NCBI GenBank assembly: GCA_963718775.1
Contig: OY970377.1
Location: 124,001 to 188,000, forward strand
DNA: 64,000 bases
Source: VRUE01 sp963718775
Lineage (GTDB): Bacteria; Actinomycetota; Thermoleophilia; Solirubrobacterales; 70-9
Reading direction: 5' to 3'
Positions 37,594 to 47,545 of the stretch are shown here, piece after piece. Every line of letters starts with the position of its first letter. Position 1 is the first letter of the stretch. Made by a program: the position numbers and the translations under genes. Below the pieces are notes generated by a model, which worked only from the letters and a program-made list of their open reading frames with translations, was not told the origin of the DNA and did no database searches.

Positions 37594-38846
37594 CCCGCCG
37601 GTTCTTGCCGCAACCGCAAGAGCAGGGGCGTGGCGACGAGCAGCGCCGCCAGCAGGGCTACGGCGAAGAGCAGGACCGCGCTTTTCAGCCCGACCGCGAA
37701 CCAGAGGGCGCCGAAGGCGAGCGAGGAGCCGAAATTGCCGAGACTCATGACCGTGACCAGTATCCCGATCCCGGTCGCCTGAAGCCGCTCCGGCAGGATC
37801 GCCCCGGCGAGCGCCGTGGTGACGCCGTCGGTGGCGGCGAAGTAGACGCCGAGAGCGAGCAGGGCGAACAGCACTCCCCCGGTCCCCACCGGCGAAAGCA
37901 GCAGTCCGTAGACCGGCAGCAGCACGGCATGGCCGGCAAGCAGCACCGGCACGCGGCCGATCCGGTCGGCGAGCCGGCCGACGGGGATCGCCAGGGCCAT
38001 GAAGGCCACCGCGGTGACGACGAAGAGCAGCGGGAAGACCGTCGGGTCGAAGTTGCTCTGGCGCTGCAGGCCGACGTAGATCAGCGTGTCGGAGACGCTG
38101 ACCAGGGCCAACCCGCCGGCGGCGAGGAGCAGTAGCCGGAAGCGGCGATCGGCAGCGACGCCCAGCGCCACCCTCAGCGAGGGCCTCGCGGCGCTTGCGA
38201 CCGGAGCGCGATCCGGTCGCGCCTGTACCGCCAGCACCAGGACGGCAAGGCCGAGGAACGCGAAGGCGGTGCTGACCACGAAGACGGCGTCGAAGCGGGC
38301 CGGCGCGAGCAGCAGGATGCCGAAGGCGACCAGCGGGCCCAGCATCGCCCCGGCGCTGTCCATCGCCCGGTGCACGCCGAAGGCGGTCGCCAGCCCTGCC
38401 TTGGTGCTGGAGAGCGAGATCAGCGCGTCGCGGGGCGCGGTGCGGATCCCCTTGCCGATCCGGTCGCTGGTGACGAGCGCCCCGATCGCGCCCACCGAGC
38501 TGCCGGCGACGACGAGCCCCACCTTGCAGATCGCCGAGAGACCGTAGCCAAGCGTCATCACCTCCTTGTGGCGCTGCAGCCGGTCGGAGGCGAAGCCGCT
38601 GCCGACCTGCACGATCGCCGAGGCGCCGCGATAGAGGCCGTCGATCGCCCCCAGCGCAAGCGGCGAGACCCCGACCGAGAAGACCAGGTAGAGGGGCAGC
38701 ACGGTGGCCACCATCTCGGCCGAGATATCGGTGAGCAGGCTCACCAAGCCGAGCAGGACGACGTTACGCGGGACCGAGAGACGGGCAGCCGGAGTCGCCC
38801 ACAAGCGTGGCTTCAGCAGGGCTTTTGAAGCCTCAACCTGGTACAC
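37590..38846 (-). CDS. Major facilitator superfamily transporter
   Basis: About 418 residues from a GTG at 38844-38846 (VYQVEASKALLKPRL), overlapping the preceding glycosyltransferase end by 14 nt; the open frame runs on to 38930 but inside that other gene. Twelve hydrophobic segments are evident, for example NVVLLGLVSLLTDISAEMVA and VLLAGHAVLLPVYGLLLSPV. The loop motif GRLADRIGRVP between segments is the MFS signature, and DRIGKGIRTAPRDALI matches the MFS group related to YwoG/YajR-type efflux proteins. Substrate unknown; its placement in a glycan locus may be incidental. Confidence 0.85.
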   Translation of the reverse strand: MYQVEASKALLKPRLWATPAARLSVPRNVVLLGLVSLLTDISAEMVATVLPLYLVFSVGVSPLALGAIDGLYRGASAIVQVGSGFASDRLQRHKEVMTLGYGLSAICKVGLVVAGSSVGAIGALVTSDRIGKGIRTAPRDALISLSSTKAGLATAFGVHRAMDSAGAMLGPLVAFGILLLAPARFDAVFVVSTAFAFLGLAVLVLAVQARPDRAPVASAARPSLRVALGVAADRRFRLLLLAAGGLALVSVSDTLIYVGLQRQSNFDPTVFPLLFVVTAVAFMALAIPVGRLADRIGRVPVLLAGHAVLLPVYGLLLSPVGTGGVLFALLALGVYFAATDGVTTALAGAILPERLQATGIGILVTVMSLGNFGSSLAFGALWFAVGLKSAVLLFAVALLAALLVATPLLLRLRQEPAG

Positions 38847-40081
38847 GGGAGAGCTCTCCGCGGGATTCGGCTCGATCCCTCGGGCGGGCCCTCGGCGCCA
38901 TCGCGTGCTCGTAGGCAGCGAGCAGGGCATCGGTGGACTGCTGCCAGGAAAGCTCGGTGACGCGGCGGCGCCCCTCCCGCCCCATCTCCTCTCGGCGCGG
39001 CTGGTCCTCGAGCAGCTCGTGGACGCAGCGGCCGAGGTCGGCTGGATCCGACGAGGCGACGTAGGCCGCTGCGGCGCCGGCCGAGATCCTCGTCTCGGGC
39101 AGGTCGTAGGAAGCGATCGGGCAGCCCATCGCCATGTACTCGGGGACCTTCTTCATCGTCGAAGCGTCGTTCAGCGGATTCGGCGGGTCGGGCGCCAGGC
39201 AGACGTCGGCAGTGGAGAGAACGCGGCGAATTTCCTCGTCGCCGTGCCAGCCGGCGAACTCGACCGACTCCGATATCCCCAGCTCGCTCGCCAGCGCTTC
39301 CATTCGCGGCCGCACCTCGCCCTCGCCGACGAAAACCGCATGCCAGTCGTCCTCGCGCAGCTCGCCAAGCGCCGCGAGGGCGCGAACCGCATGGTCGATG
39401 CCGTCCTGAGGCCCCATTCGCCCCAGGTAGGCAAGCAGGTGCGAGCGCTCACGGCGCAGCGCCGGATCGGCCGCGACCCGCCGGAAGCGCTCCAGATCGG
39501 GGTTGTTGCGAACCACGAAGACGTCGTCGGGATCTACCCCACCGCGCTCGATGGCGATTCGCCGGTAGGACTCGTTGGTGGAGAGCACGACGTCGGCGGA
39601 GCGCATCGCGTGGCGCTCGAAGGCGAGCAGAGCCCTGTAGGGAAGTCCCGTGCGGCCGTAGCGGGCGCGGAAGAGCTCGGGGGCGAGGTCGTGCTGGTCG
39701 AAGATGAAACGGGCGCCGCCACGGCGCGCCTCCCGCGCCGCCAGCAGCAGGAAGTCGGGTGGGTTGGCCGCGTGGACGACGTCGAAGGGCTGTTCGCGCT
39801 GCAGCTTGCGGACGAGGCGGCGGGTCCGCCAGAGCGCCTGGGCGTACTCGCGCACATAGCCGAGCGTGCTGCCGGCGGGCCGCAGCGGATAGCGATGGAT
39901 CTCGATTCCCTCGAGCGTCTCGCTGGCCGCCTGCTCTTCGTCCGAGGAGGCGGCGCAGACGATCGTCACCCGCCAGCCGGCCTCGGGCGAGCGTGCGGCT
40001 CTCGTCCCAGACGCGGCGGTCTCCGGGGACCGGCGCGTTCTCGCTGATCATCAGGATGCGACGGGGGCGCTGCGAGCTCAC
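38833..40081 (-). CDS. Family 4 glycosyltransferase (GT-B), one frameshift
   Basis: Starts MSSQRPRRILMISENAPVPG and DRRVWDESRTLA; an extra C near 39996 shifts the frame, and removing it gives EAGWRVTIVCAASSDEEQAA. Further motifs: FDVVHAANPPDFLLLAAREA, FDQHDLAPELFRARYG, LLAYLGRMGPQDGIDHAVRA, and the donor-site region STMKKVPEYMAMGCPIASYD with the expected Glu. About 415 residues, typical for GT4. It probably transfers a sugar in lipid-linked glycan assembly. It is downstream of the phosphoglycosyl transferase gene, with a 4-nt overlap. Confidence 0.88.
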
Positions 40082-40776
40082 GCGGCGCCTTTCCCGTGCA
40101 GCACGGTCGGCAGGGTGAGCAGGAGGATCTTCAGGTTGAGCAGAAACGAGCGCTGCTCGACGTACTCGGTGTCGAACTCGATCATCTGCTGGAAGGTCAG
40201 CGTGCTGCGCCCCCGCACCTGCCAGAGGCCGGTTATCCCCGGCTTCACCGCGAAACGACGAAACGCCTCGGACGGGTACTTGTCGACCTCGTACTGAATC
40301 GGCGGACGGGGGCCGACCAGCGACATCTCACCGCGCAGGACGTTCCAGAGCTGGGGCAGCTCGTCGAGGCTGGTGCGGCGCAGCAACGAGCCGACCCGCG
40401 TCACCCGCTTGTCGCGCTCGAGCTTGACCATCGGCCGGGCGCCGCGCTCGCCGGCGGCGATCATCTTCTCGACGTGGGCGCGGTGGGCGTCGGCGCCGGC
40501 GCCTTCGCGCATCGTGCGGAACTTGGCGACCTCAAACGGCTCGAGGTTGCGGCCGACGCGACGCTGCCGGTAGATCGACGGGCCGGGCGAGTCGAGCCTG
40601 ACGATCAGGGCGACGAGGAGGAGAAGCGGCGAGAGCAGGATCAGCAGGCCGAGCGCGCCGACCAGGTCGAGCGCCCGCATCGCGACCTCGGCCGCCTGCG
40701 ACGTCTGCACCGTGCCAACAGCGGGCTCCGCCGCGGCTTTCGCCGAGAACGTCTCGATCGTGCCCGCTTCGGCCAT
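40078..40776 (-). CDS. Undecaprenyl-phosphate sugar phosphotransferase (monotopic PGT)
   Basis: A 232-residue protein of the bacterial sugar transferase family. One N-terminal hydrophobic segment (ALDLVGALGLLILLSPLLLL) is followed by the conserved core: DSPGPSIYRQRRVGRN, EPFEVAKFRTMREGA, VTRVGSLLRRTSLDELPQLW, NVLRGEMSLVGPRPP and KPGITGLWQVRGRSTL. The short form lacks the extra membrane helices of WbaP/WcaJ. It attaches the first sugar phosphate to undecaprenyl phosphate and therefore starts the glycan made by this locus. Start ATG at 40774-40776 overlaps the preceding stop by 1 nt (TGATG). Confidence 0.93.
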   Translation of the reverse strand: MAEAGTIETFSAKAAAEPAVGTVQTSQAAEVAMRALDLVGALGLLILLSPLLLLVALIVRLDSPGPSIYRQRRVGRNLEPFEVAKFRTMREGAGADAHRAHVEKMIAAGERGARPMVKLERDKRVTRVGSLLRRTSLDELPQLWNVLRGEMSLVGPRPPIQYEVDKYPSEAFRRFAVKPGITGLWQVRGRSTLTFQQMIEFDTEYVEQRSFLLNLKILLLTLPTVLHGKGAA

Positions 40777-41912
40777 CACACCACTTCGGCGATCGCGTAG
40801 TGGGTCAGCCGATCGACGACGTAGTCCTGAGCCTCGTCGGAGAGGTCGGGAAAGAGTGGCAGCAGCACGACCTCTTCCGCCGCCGCGTCGGTGTGAGGAA
40901 GGTCGATGTCGGACGTGGGGTAAGAGCTCTCGTGGTGGATCGCCATCACCCCTCGGCGGGTTGCGACGCCGTCCTTGAGAAGCAGGCGCATCAGCTCGTC
41001 GGCGCCGGCCGGGGCTCCCGAGGCAACCCGGATCGGGTACGACTGCCAGGTGCGCTCGGCGTACTCGGGTTCGAAGGGCGTTTCGATCCACTCCAAGTCG
41101 GCCAGCGCCTCGGTGTAGCGCTCGGCAAGGCGGCGGCGCTCGGCAAGGACGACGTCGAGGACGTCGAGCTGGCGCAGTCCCACCGCCGCCTGCAGGTCGG
41201 TCATCCGCGCGTTCCAGCCGCGCTCGGGATAGTGCTCGATGACGACGTCGCTGGCCGCATGCCGTGCCAGCGCCGACTGGTCCATGGCGTGCTGGCGAAG
41301 CCTGCGCAGCCGCTCGGCAAGCTCGGGGTCGTGGACCGCGATCATCCCTCCCTCACCGCAGGTGATCACCTTGCGGGGGTGGAACGAGAAGCAGGCAAGC
41401 GGTCCCAGCGAGCCGATCGGCCGGCCGCGATGAAGGGCGCCGATCGCGCAGGCCGCGTCCTCGACGAGGGTCAGGCCGTGGCGCTCGGCAAGCGCCATGA
41501 AGCCGTCCATGTCGGCCGGCAGGCCAACCTGGTGAACCGGCATCACGGCTTTGGTCCGTGCGGTCAGGCGGCGCTCGACGTCGGCCGGATCGAGGTTGTA
41601 GGTGAGCGGGTCGACGTCGGCGAAGACCGGCGTCGCGCCGCAGTGCCAGACCGCGTTGGCGGTCGCGATGAACGACAGCGAAGGGACGATCACCTCGTCG
41701 CCGGGACCGATTCCCGAGGCGTAGAGGGCAAGGTGCAGCGCCGTCGTGCAGCTCGTCGTCGCCACCGCCTCCGGAGCGCCGACGCGCTCCGCGAAGGCCC
41801 GCTCGAACTCCTCGACGCGCGGCCCCTGGGTCAGCCAACCCGAGGAGATCACCGCGGCGACGGCCTCGGCCTCGCCACCGCCAAACCACGGTTTGGCGAA
41901 GGGGACCTTCAT
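40776..41912 (-). CDS. DegT/DnrJ/EryC1/StrS-family PLP sugar aminotransferase
   Basis: A 378-residue enzyme from the ATG at 41910-41912 (MKVPFAKPWFGGGEAEAVAA). Motifs: TSCTTALHLALYASGIGPGD, EVIVPSLSFIATANAVWHCG, VHQVGLPADMDGF, VEDAACAIGALHRGRP, and the PLP lysine in FSFHPRKVITCGEGGM. The HPRK-type lysine motif is typical of the group making 4-amino-4,6-dideoxy or UDP-bacillosamine-like sugars. It lies between an epimerase gene and the phosphoglycosyl transferase gene, so its product may be the first sugar attached. A 4-nt ATGA overlap links it to the epimerase. Confidence 0.9.
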   Translation of the reverse strand: MKVPFAKPWFGGGEAEAVAAVISSGWLTQGPRVEEFERAFAERVGAPEAVATTSCTTALHLALYASGIGPGDEVIVPSLSFIATANAVWHCGATPVFADVDPLTYNLDPADVERRLTARTKAVMPVHQVGLPADMDGFMALAERHGLTLVEDAACAIGALHRGRPIGSLGPLACFSFHPRKVITCGEGGMIAVHDPELAERLRRLRQHAMDQSALARHAASDVVIEHYPERGWNARMTDLQAAVGLRQLDVLDVVLAERRRLAERYTEALADLEWIETPFEPEYAERTWQSYPIRVASGAPAGADELMRLLLKDGVATRRGVMAIHHESSYPTSDIDLPHTDAAAEEVVLLPLFPDLSDEAQDYVVDRLTHYAIAEVV

Positions 41913-42904
41913 CGCGTGGCCGTTCCCACGGAGACGGGGCCTGCGGTATCGGAGCGGTTGGCGCGCCACCAGTCAACCAGCTGTGAGAGGCCCTCCTCGA
42001 GGTCGATCTCGGCGCTGAAGCCGAGCGCGTCCTTGGCTGCCGAAGTGTCGGCAAGCCGGCGCGTAACCCCGTTCACGGACCGCTCCGGGCCGTATTCGAC
42101 GGAGAGGTCCGAGCCCATCACCCGTAGCAGCGCTTCGGCGAGCTCGTTGAGGCTCGTCTCCACACCGCTGGCGATGTTGTAGACGGCGTCGGTGACGTCG
42201 GCTTCGGCGGCGAGGATGTTGGCCCGGGCGATGTCGGGTACGCAGACGAAGTCCATCGTCTGGGCGCCGTCGCCGAAGATCAACGGCGGTTCGCCGGCGG
42301 CGATGCGCTCCATCCAGCGGACCAGCACCTCGGTGTAGACGCCGTGGACGTCCATCCGCGGGCCATAGACGTTGAAGTAGCGGAGCGCCACGTAGTCGAG
42401 GCCGGTCATCGCGTGGTAGCTGCGCAAGAGCCCCTCGTTGAAGACCTTCGAAGCGCCGTAGAGAGTGTCGTTGGCGTAGGGATGGTGATCCTCGTCGGTG
42501 GGGAACTCGGTCGCCAGGCCGTAGACCGATGCCGAGGAGGCAACGACCATCTTGTCGACCCCGGCGGCAGCCGCCGCCTCGACGACGTTGAAGGTGCCGT
42601 CGACGAGCACCTCGAGCGCCAGGCGTGGCTCCTCGGCGCACTGCGTGATCCGGATCGCCGCCTGGTGGAAGACGATGTCGGCGCCCTCGCTGAGCTCACC
42701 GACGAGCGCCTTGTCGCGGACGTCGCCCTCGACGACGGTGACATTGCCGTTCTCCTCGGCCCAGGCGAGGTTCTGCCTGCGTCCCCGAACGAAGTTGTCG
42801 AGCACCACGACCTCCCCCGCCCCCCGCTCGACCAGCTGGTCGACAAGGGTGGAGCCGATCGTGCCGGCGCCCCCGGTGACGAATATCTTCTTGGCTTGGA
42901 TCAT
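41909..42904 (-). CDS. NAD-dependent nucleotide-sugar epimerase/dehydratase
   Basis: A 331-residue extended SDR. KKIFVTGGAGTIGSTLVDQL is the NAD site (GGAGxIG), followed by VVEGDVRDKALVGEL, VFHQAAIRITQCAEEPRLAL, SSASVYGLATEF and the catalytic YGASK in NDTLYGASKVFNEGLLRSYH. LRYFNVYGPRMDVHGVYTEV matches UDP-glucose/GlcNAc 4-epimerase-like enzymes. I start at the ATG at 42902-42904 (MIQAKKIF) rather than at 42955. It is the first gene of its operon and is divergent from the NeuD-like gene across 80 bp that should contain both promoters. Confidence 0.9.
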   Translation of the reverse strand: MIQAKKIFVTGGAGTIGSTLVDQLVERGAGEVVVLDNFVRGRRQNLAWAEENGNVTVVEGDVRDKALVGELSEGADIVFHQAAIRITQCAEEPRLALEVLVDGTFNVVEAAAAAGVDKMVVASSASVYGLATEFPTDEDHHPYANDTLYGASKVFNEGLLRSYHAMTGLDYVALRYFNVYGPRMDVHGVYTEVLVRWMERIAAGEPPLIFGDGAQTMDFVCVPDIARANILAAEADVTDAVYNIASGVETSLNELAEALLRVMGSDLSVEYGPERSVNGVTRRLADTSAAKDALGFSAEIDLEEGLSQLVDWWRANRSDTAGPVSVGTATR

Positions 42905-42984
42905 TTGAGAACTAACGGGTGCAAGGGCGCGATGTTTCCGCGCGAGAAAGGCCAAGTCTTCTCCTGGCGTTGGTTCTGCAACCG

Positions 42985-43704
42985 ATGAGCCCGACGCCTG
43001 AGAGCACGAATGCCCCTGTCGCTATCCGCGAGCTGCTGGTCGTCGGCTCCGGGGGCTTCGCCCGCGAGGCCGTCGAAGCGGTGCGGGCGCTCAACGCCCA
43101 CAGCCCGACCTGGCTGCTGCAGGGCTTCCTCGACGACAACCCCGAACGCCACGGCGAGACGATCGGCGGCCTGCCGGTCCTCGGCCCGCTCGAGCTGGTC
43201 CACGAGCGACCGGACGCAGCCGTCGTGATCGCCACCGGGAGGCCCGACAACTACGTCAGCCGGCGACTGATCGCCGATCGCCTCGATCTCGACGACGAGC
43301 GCTACGCGACGATCGTCCACCCGACCGCCACCGTCGGCGAGACCTGCGAGGTCGGCCCGGGGTCGGTCCTGCTTGCCCACGTCGATCTCACCGCCGACGT
43401 CGTCGTCGGCCGCCACGTGGCGATGATGCCGCAGGTCGTCCTGCCCCACGACACGAGGATCGACGACTTTGCCACTCTCGCCTCGGGAGTCCGGGTCGGC
43501 GGCGGCTGCCAGATCGCGGAAGGGGCGTACGTCGGCAGCAGCGCTTGCCTCCTGCAGGGGACCGAGGTCGGCCCCTGGGCGATGGTCGGGATGGGATCCG
43601 TCGTGACCCGCGACGTCCCGGCCGCGCGCCTCTGGCACGGAGCCCCGGCCCGTGACGAAGGTGGGGCGCCGCTTCCGGGCGGCCAAGCCCCTGCTCCTCG
43701 CTGA
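42985..43704 (+). CDS. NeuD/PglD-family sugar O- or N-acyltransferase
   Basis: A 239-residue protein. The N-terminal Rossmann-like domain (ELLVVGSGGFAREAVEAVRA, WLLQGFLDDNPERHGETIGG, DAAVVIATGRPDNYVSRRLI) binds the nucleotide sugar. The C-terminal left-handed beta-helix (IVHPTATVGETCEVGPGSVL, VVVGRHVAMMPQVVLPHDTR, AYVGSSACLLQGTEVGPWAM) ends VVTRDVPAARLWHGAPAR. PglD acetylates the 4-amino sugar made by a partner aminotransferase; the aminotransferase at 40776-41912 is the obvious partner. Start at the ATG at 42985. Confidence 0.88.
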   Translation: MSPTPESTNAPVAIRELLVVGSGGFAREAVEAVRALNAHSPTWLLQGFLDDNPERHGETIGGLPVLGPLELVHERPDAAVVIATGRPDNYVSRRLIADRLDLDDERYATIVHPTATVGETCEVGPGSVLLAHVDLTADVVVGRHVAMMPQVVLPHDTRIDDFATLASGVRVGGGCQIAEGAYVGSSACLLQGTEVGPWAMVGMGSVVTRDVPAARLWHGAPARDEGGAPLPGGQAPAPR

Positions 43705-43710
43705 CCTCGC

Positions 43711-44814
43711 TCAGATCCCGTGACGGCGCCAGCGCGCCCAACGACGCTCGTTCTGCAACCGCCGCAGTGCTGCCCGCGCCACGAAGGGAGGTGTCAGCGG
43801 CGCGTAGCGCTCCCCCACCCTGCGGCGGCGCTGTAGAGCGCGCCACTCGGGCAGCGAGGTCGCATGCGGCCAGGTGTCGAGGGCGAACTCGACCAGCTCG
43901 TCGATCGGCTCGCTGCCGGCGCGGCCGCGGTCGTAGGCGTGGCTCGAGTAGTCGAGGGCCTGGCGGGCGAGGCGCTCGCGAGCGCTGTCGTGCAGCTCAC
44001 CTGCGTCGGGGAACCGCGATCCCGGCCCGGCGAAGACGATGTCGAAAGCGTCGCGGCGCCCGCCGTGGTCGTGCAGCGCCCCGGAGTTGACGGTCCGCTG
44101 CATGCTTGCCTGGTGCACTCGGTAGAGGCCCTGGACGGCGCCCTCGATCCGGGCGACGTCGCTGACCGCGGCCAGGCGCATCCACATCTCGAAGTCGGAC
44201 GTGTGGGGCAGGCGGTCGTCGCAGTAGCCAACCTCCTCCAACAGCGACCTGCGCACCAGCGCCTCGGGGTTGCTGATGCAGTTGCGGCCCGTCCTGCAGC
44301 GCTCGGCAAGCCAGTCGCGACCCGCCCAGACGACGCAGCCGTTTGCCGCCTCGGCCACCGACTCCGGTGGCGAGCCTTCGAAATGCTGCGGTTGGCCGTA
44401 GACCAGGCCGACCTGCGGATAGTGCTCCAACACCGCGGCTGCCCGCGCCAGGGCACCGGGGGCGAGCAGATCGTCGGCGTCGAGCTTGATGACGTAGTCG
44501 CCGTTAGCGGCCTGCAAGCCGTCGTTGAAGGTGACGATGTGACCGCTGTTGACCTCGTGCTGGATCACCCTAACCCGAGGGTCGCGCTCGGCGAAGCCGG
44601 CGAGGAGGTCGAGCGTGTCGTCGGTGGAAGCGTCGTCGACGACGATCACCTCGAGCTCGACGCCCTCTTGCGAAAGGACGCTGGAGAGGCAGTCGTCGAG
44701 GTAGCGGCTGTAGTTGTAGGAGGCGACTGCGACCGAGACGCGCGGCGAGCGACGCGGCGACGGCGCGGCGGGCAGGCGTTTGCCTCCGGCAAGCCTGTTG
44801 TTGCCCACGATCAC
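43711..44814 (-). CDS. Family 2 glycosyltransferase
   Basis: A 367-residue GT-A enzyme starting with GTG at 44812-44814, which overlaps the TGA of the gene before it. Motifs: RVSVAVASYNYSRYLDDCLS, LEVIVVDDASTDDTLDLLAG, DYVIKLDADDLLAPGALARA (metal-binding DxDD) and RLPHTSDFEMWMRLAAVSDV. The C-terminal 100 residues are specific to this subgroup, shared with the next gene upstream (WPHATSLPEWRALQRRRRVG against YPGTRRLPQWRALSVQRRLG). The two are tandem paralogues. Sugar specificity unknown. Confidence 0.88.
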   Translation of the reverse strand: MIVGNNRLAGGKRLPAAPSPRRSPRVSVAVASYNYSRYLDDCLSSVLSQEGVELEVIVVDDASTDDTLDLLAGFAERDPRVRVIQHEVNSGHIVTFNDGLQAANGDYVIKLDADDLLAPGALARAAAVLEHYPQVGLVYGQPQHFEGSPPESVAEAANGCVVWAGRDWLAERCRTGRNCISNPEALVRRSLLEEVGYCDDRLPHTSDFEMWMRLAAVSDVARIEGAVQGLYRVHQASMQRTVNSGALHDHGGRRDAFDIVFAGPGSRFPDAGELHDSARERLARQALDYSSHAYDRGRAGSEPIDELVEFALDTWPHATSLPEWRALQRRRRVGERYAPLTPPFVARAALRRLQNERRWARWRRHGI

Positions 44815-45980
44815 AGCCCCGCCCTCGCCAAGCGCCAGTCCCTGGCCTCGCTCTTCGCTCTGAGGGCGGCCTCGTGACCGAGCGAGACGGGGTTGCGTCG
44901 CGCCCAGCCGGCGCCGAGGCGACGCTGCACCGACAGCGCTCGCCATTGCGGCAGTCGCCTCGTCCCCGGGTAGATCTCGAGGGCAAACTCGGCCAGGTCG
45001 TCGACCGGCCAGCTGTCGGCGATGCCCCAGTAGAAAGCCCGCAACGCCAGGGTGAGAGCCTCGACGGCCACCGCCCTGCGGGCTGAGGTCAGCAAGCGGT
45101 CGGTTCCGGCCACCTTGCCAGAGATCTCCGCTGCCGCCGACTCGAAGGCGCGCAGCCGCTCGCCCATGTCGACGACCATCCCATCGCGTTTGCCGCTGAG
45201 GAAGGCGGTGTGGTGCATGTTCGTGGCGTGCACTCGGTACCAGGCCTGGTCGGCGCCGCCGACGTAGCCGACGTCGGCGATCGCCGCGGCTCGGATCCAC
45301 ATCTCCAGGTCGCCACTGTGGGGCAGTTGCGGCCGGTAGCCGCCGATCTCGCGCTGCACCCCCGTCCTCAGCACGACCTCGGGCGAGCAGATCGGGTTGC
45401 GACCGCGCCTGTAGCGCTCGCTCAGCCAGTCCTCCCCCGCCCAGATGGTCCAGGCGCTCGGCGCCGTCCTCGCCGCCGGCGGCGCAGTGGAGAAGCTGAC
45501 CGCGCGGCCGTAGGCGAAGCCCACCGAGGGGTGCGCTTCGAGCAGCGCCGTGGCTCGCCCCAGGGCGCCGGGGGGAAGCAGATCGTCGGCCGAGAGCAGG
45601 GTCACGTACTCGCCCTCGACCTCGGCCAGACCGTCGTTGTAAGTCTCGATGTGGCCGCGGTTGCGCGCATGGCGCATCGCCCGCACGCGTCCCCCCGAGG
45701 CGGCCGCGATCTCCTCGGCCACCTCGCCGCTGCCATCCGGGGAGGCGTCGTCGACGATCAGCACGTCCGCGGCCACCCCTGCCTGTCCGAGCACCGAATC
45801 GACGCACTCGGCCAGGTAATGGCCGTAGTTGTAACAAGGGACGACCACAGAGACGCGTGGCAGGCCGGCGGGGCCAGGCTGGACCGGAACAATCCGTCCT
45901 CCCGACCCGATGCAGGCCAAGCGATCGAGGCCGGCGGACCAGGCCCGCGCGGGGAGCGATGTCGAAGTCGCGCTAGGCAT
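44811..45980 (-). CDS. Family 2 glycosyltransferase, paralogue of the downstream gene
   Basis: A 389-residue enzyme. RVSVVVPCYNYGHYLAECVD, VLIVDDASPDGSGEVAEEIA, YVTLLSADDLLPPGALGRAT (here SADD replaces the DADD of its neighbour), LPHSGDLEMWIRAAAIADV and a shared C-terminal segment IYPGTRRLPQWRALSVQRRL. ATG at 45978-45980 overlaps the flippase stop by 8 nt. The variation in the metal motif suggests the two copies have diverged in donor use; this is inference. Confidence 0.88.
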   Translation of the reverse strand: MPSATSTSLPARAWSAGLDRLACIGSGGRIVPVQPGPAGLPRVSVVVPCYNYGHYLAECVDSVLGQAGVAADVLIVDDASPDGSGEVAEEIAAASGGRVRAMRHARNRGHIETYNDGLAEVEGEYVTLLSADDLLPPGALGRATALLEAHPSVGFAYGRAVSFSTAPPAARTAPSAWTIWAGEDWLSERYRRGRNPICSPEVVLRTGVQREIGGYRPQLPHSGDLEMWIRAAAIADVGYVGGADQAWYRVHATNMHHTAFLSGKRDGMVVDMGERLRAFESAAAEISGKVAGTDRLLTSARRAVAVEALTLALRAFYWGIADSWPVDDLAEFALEIYPGTRRLPQWRALSVQRRLGAGWARRNPVSLGHEAALRAKSEARDWRLARAGL

Positions 45981-47545
45981 GAACGCCCTCCGGAGCGGGA
46001 GCCACGAGAGGCGGCCTTTGCTCGGCCTCTGGCTCGCTCTTGCCCAGTTCGGCTTCGCCACTCTCGGGGTCGGCCCAGAGCTGACGCGCCTCGGTGATCA
46101 CGCCGCGCGCCCAGGTCGCCATCAGCAGCACATACACGCCAACTCCGGCAAGGCCGCCGAGCAGGATCGCCAGCCAGGCCTGCTCGAACTGCCCCGCCAC
46201 CCAGTGGGCGACCAGGCCGGTGGCGACCGCGGCGAGGGCCGGCCGTGCCACCGCGGCGAGGAACTGGCGCGGGCCGAAACCGGTCGATCCGGCGAGGATC
46301 AGCATGAAGCCAGGCAGCAGGACCGCCGCGTTGGCAGCGACGTGAGCGGCGCCGGCGCCGGCGATGCCCCAGGCCTGGACCCCGAAGATCGTCATCGGGG
46401 CCAGCGCTGCCAGGTAGGCGATCTGCAGGAAGAAGAGCTTGCGGGTGCGGCCCTCGGCGATCGTCACGTTGTAGAAGAGGTCAGCGGGGATTCGCAACGC
46501 CCCGTAGACCGCCGTAAGGGCGAGGGCGCCGATCGCCGGTGTCCAGCGCGACCCGTAGACGAGGTGCACGAGCGGGCTGGCGAGGCTGGCGATCAGCGCC
46601 GAGGCGGGCAGGGCAACCAGGACGAGGGCCGACATCGCCGTGCTGATCCGGCTGGCGATCCGTACTCGGTCGGCCCGCACGCGCGAGAAGGCCGCCACCG
46701 TTATCGAGGCGACGATCGGGCCGAGGATCATCAGAGGCCAGCTGCCGATGTTGTAGGCGAGGTAGTAGAGCCCGAGCGGTTCGGCGCCGAGCAGGCGACC
46801 GACGACGATGTAGTCGACGTTGCCGATCAGGAAGCCGAGGAAGCTCGAAGCCGACGAGCGGCAGCCCGAAGGAGACCACCGACGAGGTCACGGCGCGGTC
46901 GAAGCCCGGGAAGTAGCGCTTCGGCGAGGACTTGAAGAGGACGATCGTCGAGACCGCCTGGCCGGCGACCCGCGAGGAGGCCAGCGCCAGGGCGCCGGCG
47001 CCGCCGAAGGCGAGGATGAGCAGCACGCCGGTGGAGACGAGGAAGTTGGCGGCGCTGGCAAGGAAGAGCTTGTCCTGGCGGAATTCGCGAGTCAGCACCG
47101 CTCCCGGCACCGAGCTGATGCCGGCGAGCAAGACGGTGAGCGAGAGCAGTCGCACCGGGTCGGTGGCCGCGGAGGAGCCCAGCTGGGTCGCCAGCCAAGG
47201 CGCCGCCAGCGCCATGATTCCGGTGAGGACGGCAGCGGAGGCGAAGGCGATCGTCGTCACCGTCGGCCCGATCGAGTCGAGGTCGCCGCCGTGGCGGACG
47301 ATGTAGGCGCTGACGCCGAGGTCGCTGGCGTTGATGATGATCGCGTGGACGGTGATCGCGACCGCGAAGACGCCGAACTCGTCCGGCGCGATCAGCCGGG
47401 CGGCGATGATCCCGACCGCGAAGGTGCCCAGCCGCATCGCGATCGAGCCGAGGCTGCTCCAGGCAGCGGCGCCGCCCATCCTGCGTCCGAGGCTGGCGTC
47501 GGCGCCAGCCGGCCGCCAGAGGCTTCTCAGGGCAGCCAGGGTCAC
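45973..47545 (-). CDS. wzx: Wzx-type polysaccharide flippase, one frameshift
   Basis: MOP-superfamily exporter of about 520 residues, GTG at 47543-47545. N-terminal part: GAAAWSSLGSIAMRLGTFAV, IIAARLIAPDEFGVFAVAIT, and SIGPTVTTIAFASAAVLTGI, up to SFGLPLVGFELP. The frame then shifts near 46852, and the second half resumes with LGLYYLAYNIGSWPLMILGP and continues through several membrane helices to ITEARQLWADPESG. It should flip the lipid-linked glycan across the membrane. Start overlaps the GT8 gene stop (GTGA). Confidence 0.87.

Noticed and set aside
38847..38930. N-terminal extension of the MFS transporter
   Set aside because: It lies wholly within the preceding glycosyltransferase gene, is Arg/Pro-rich and not membrane-like; the GTG at 38846 is a better start.
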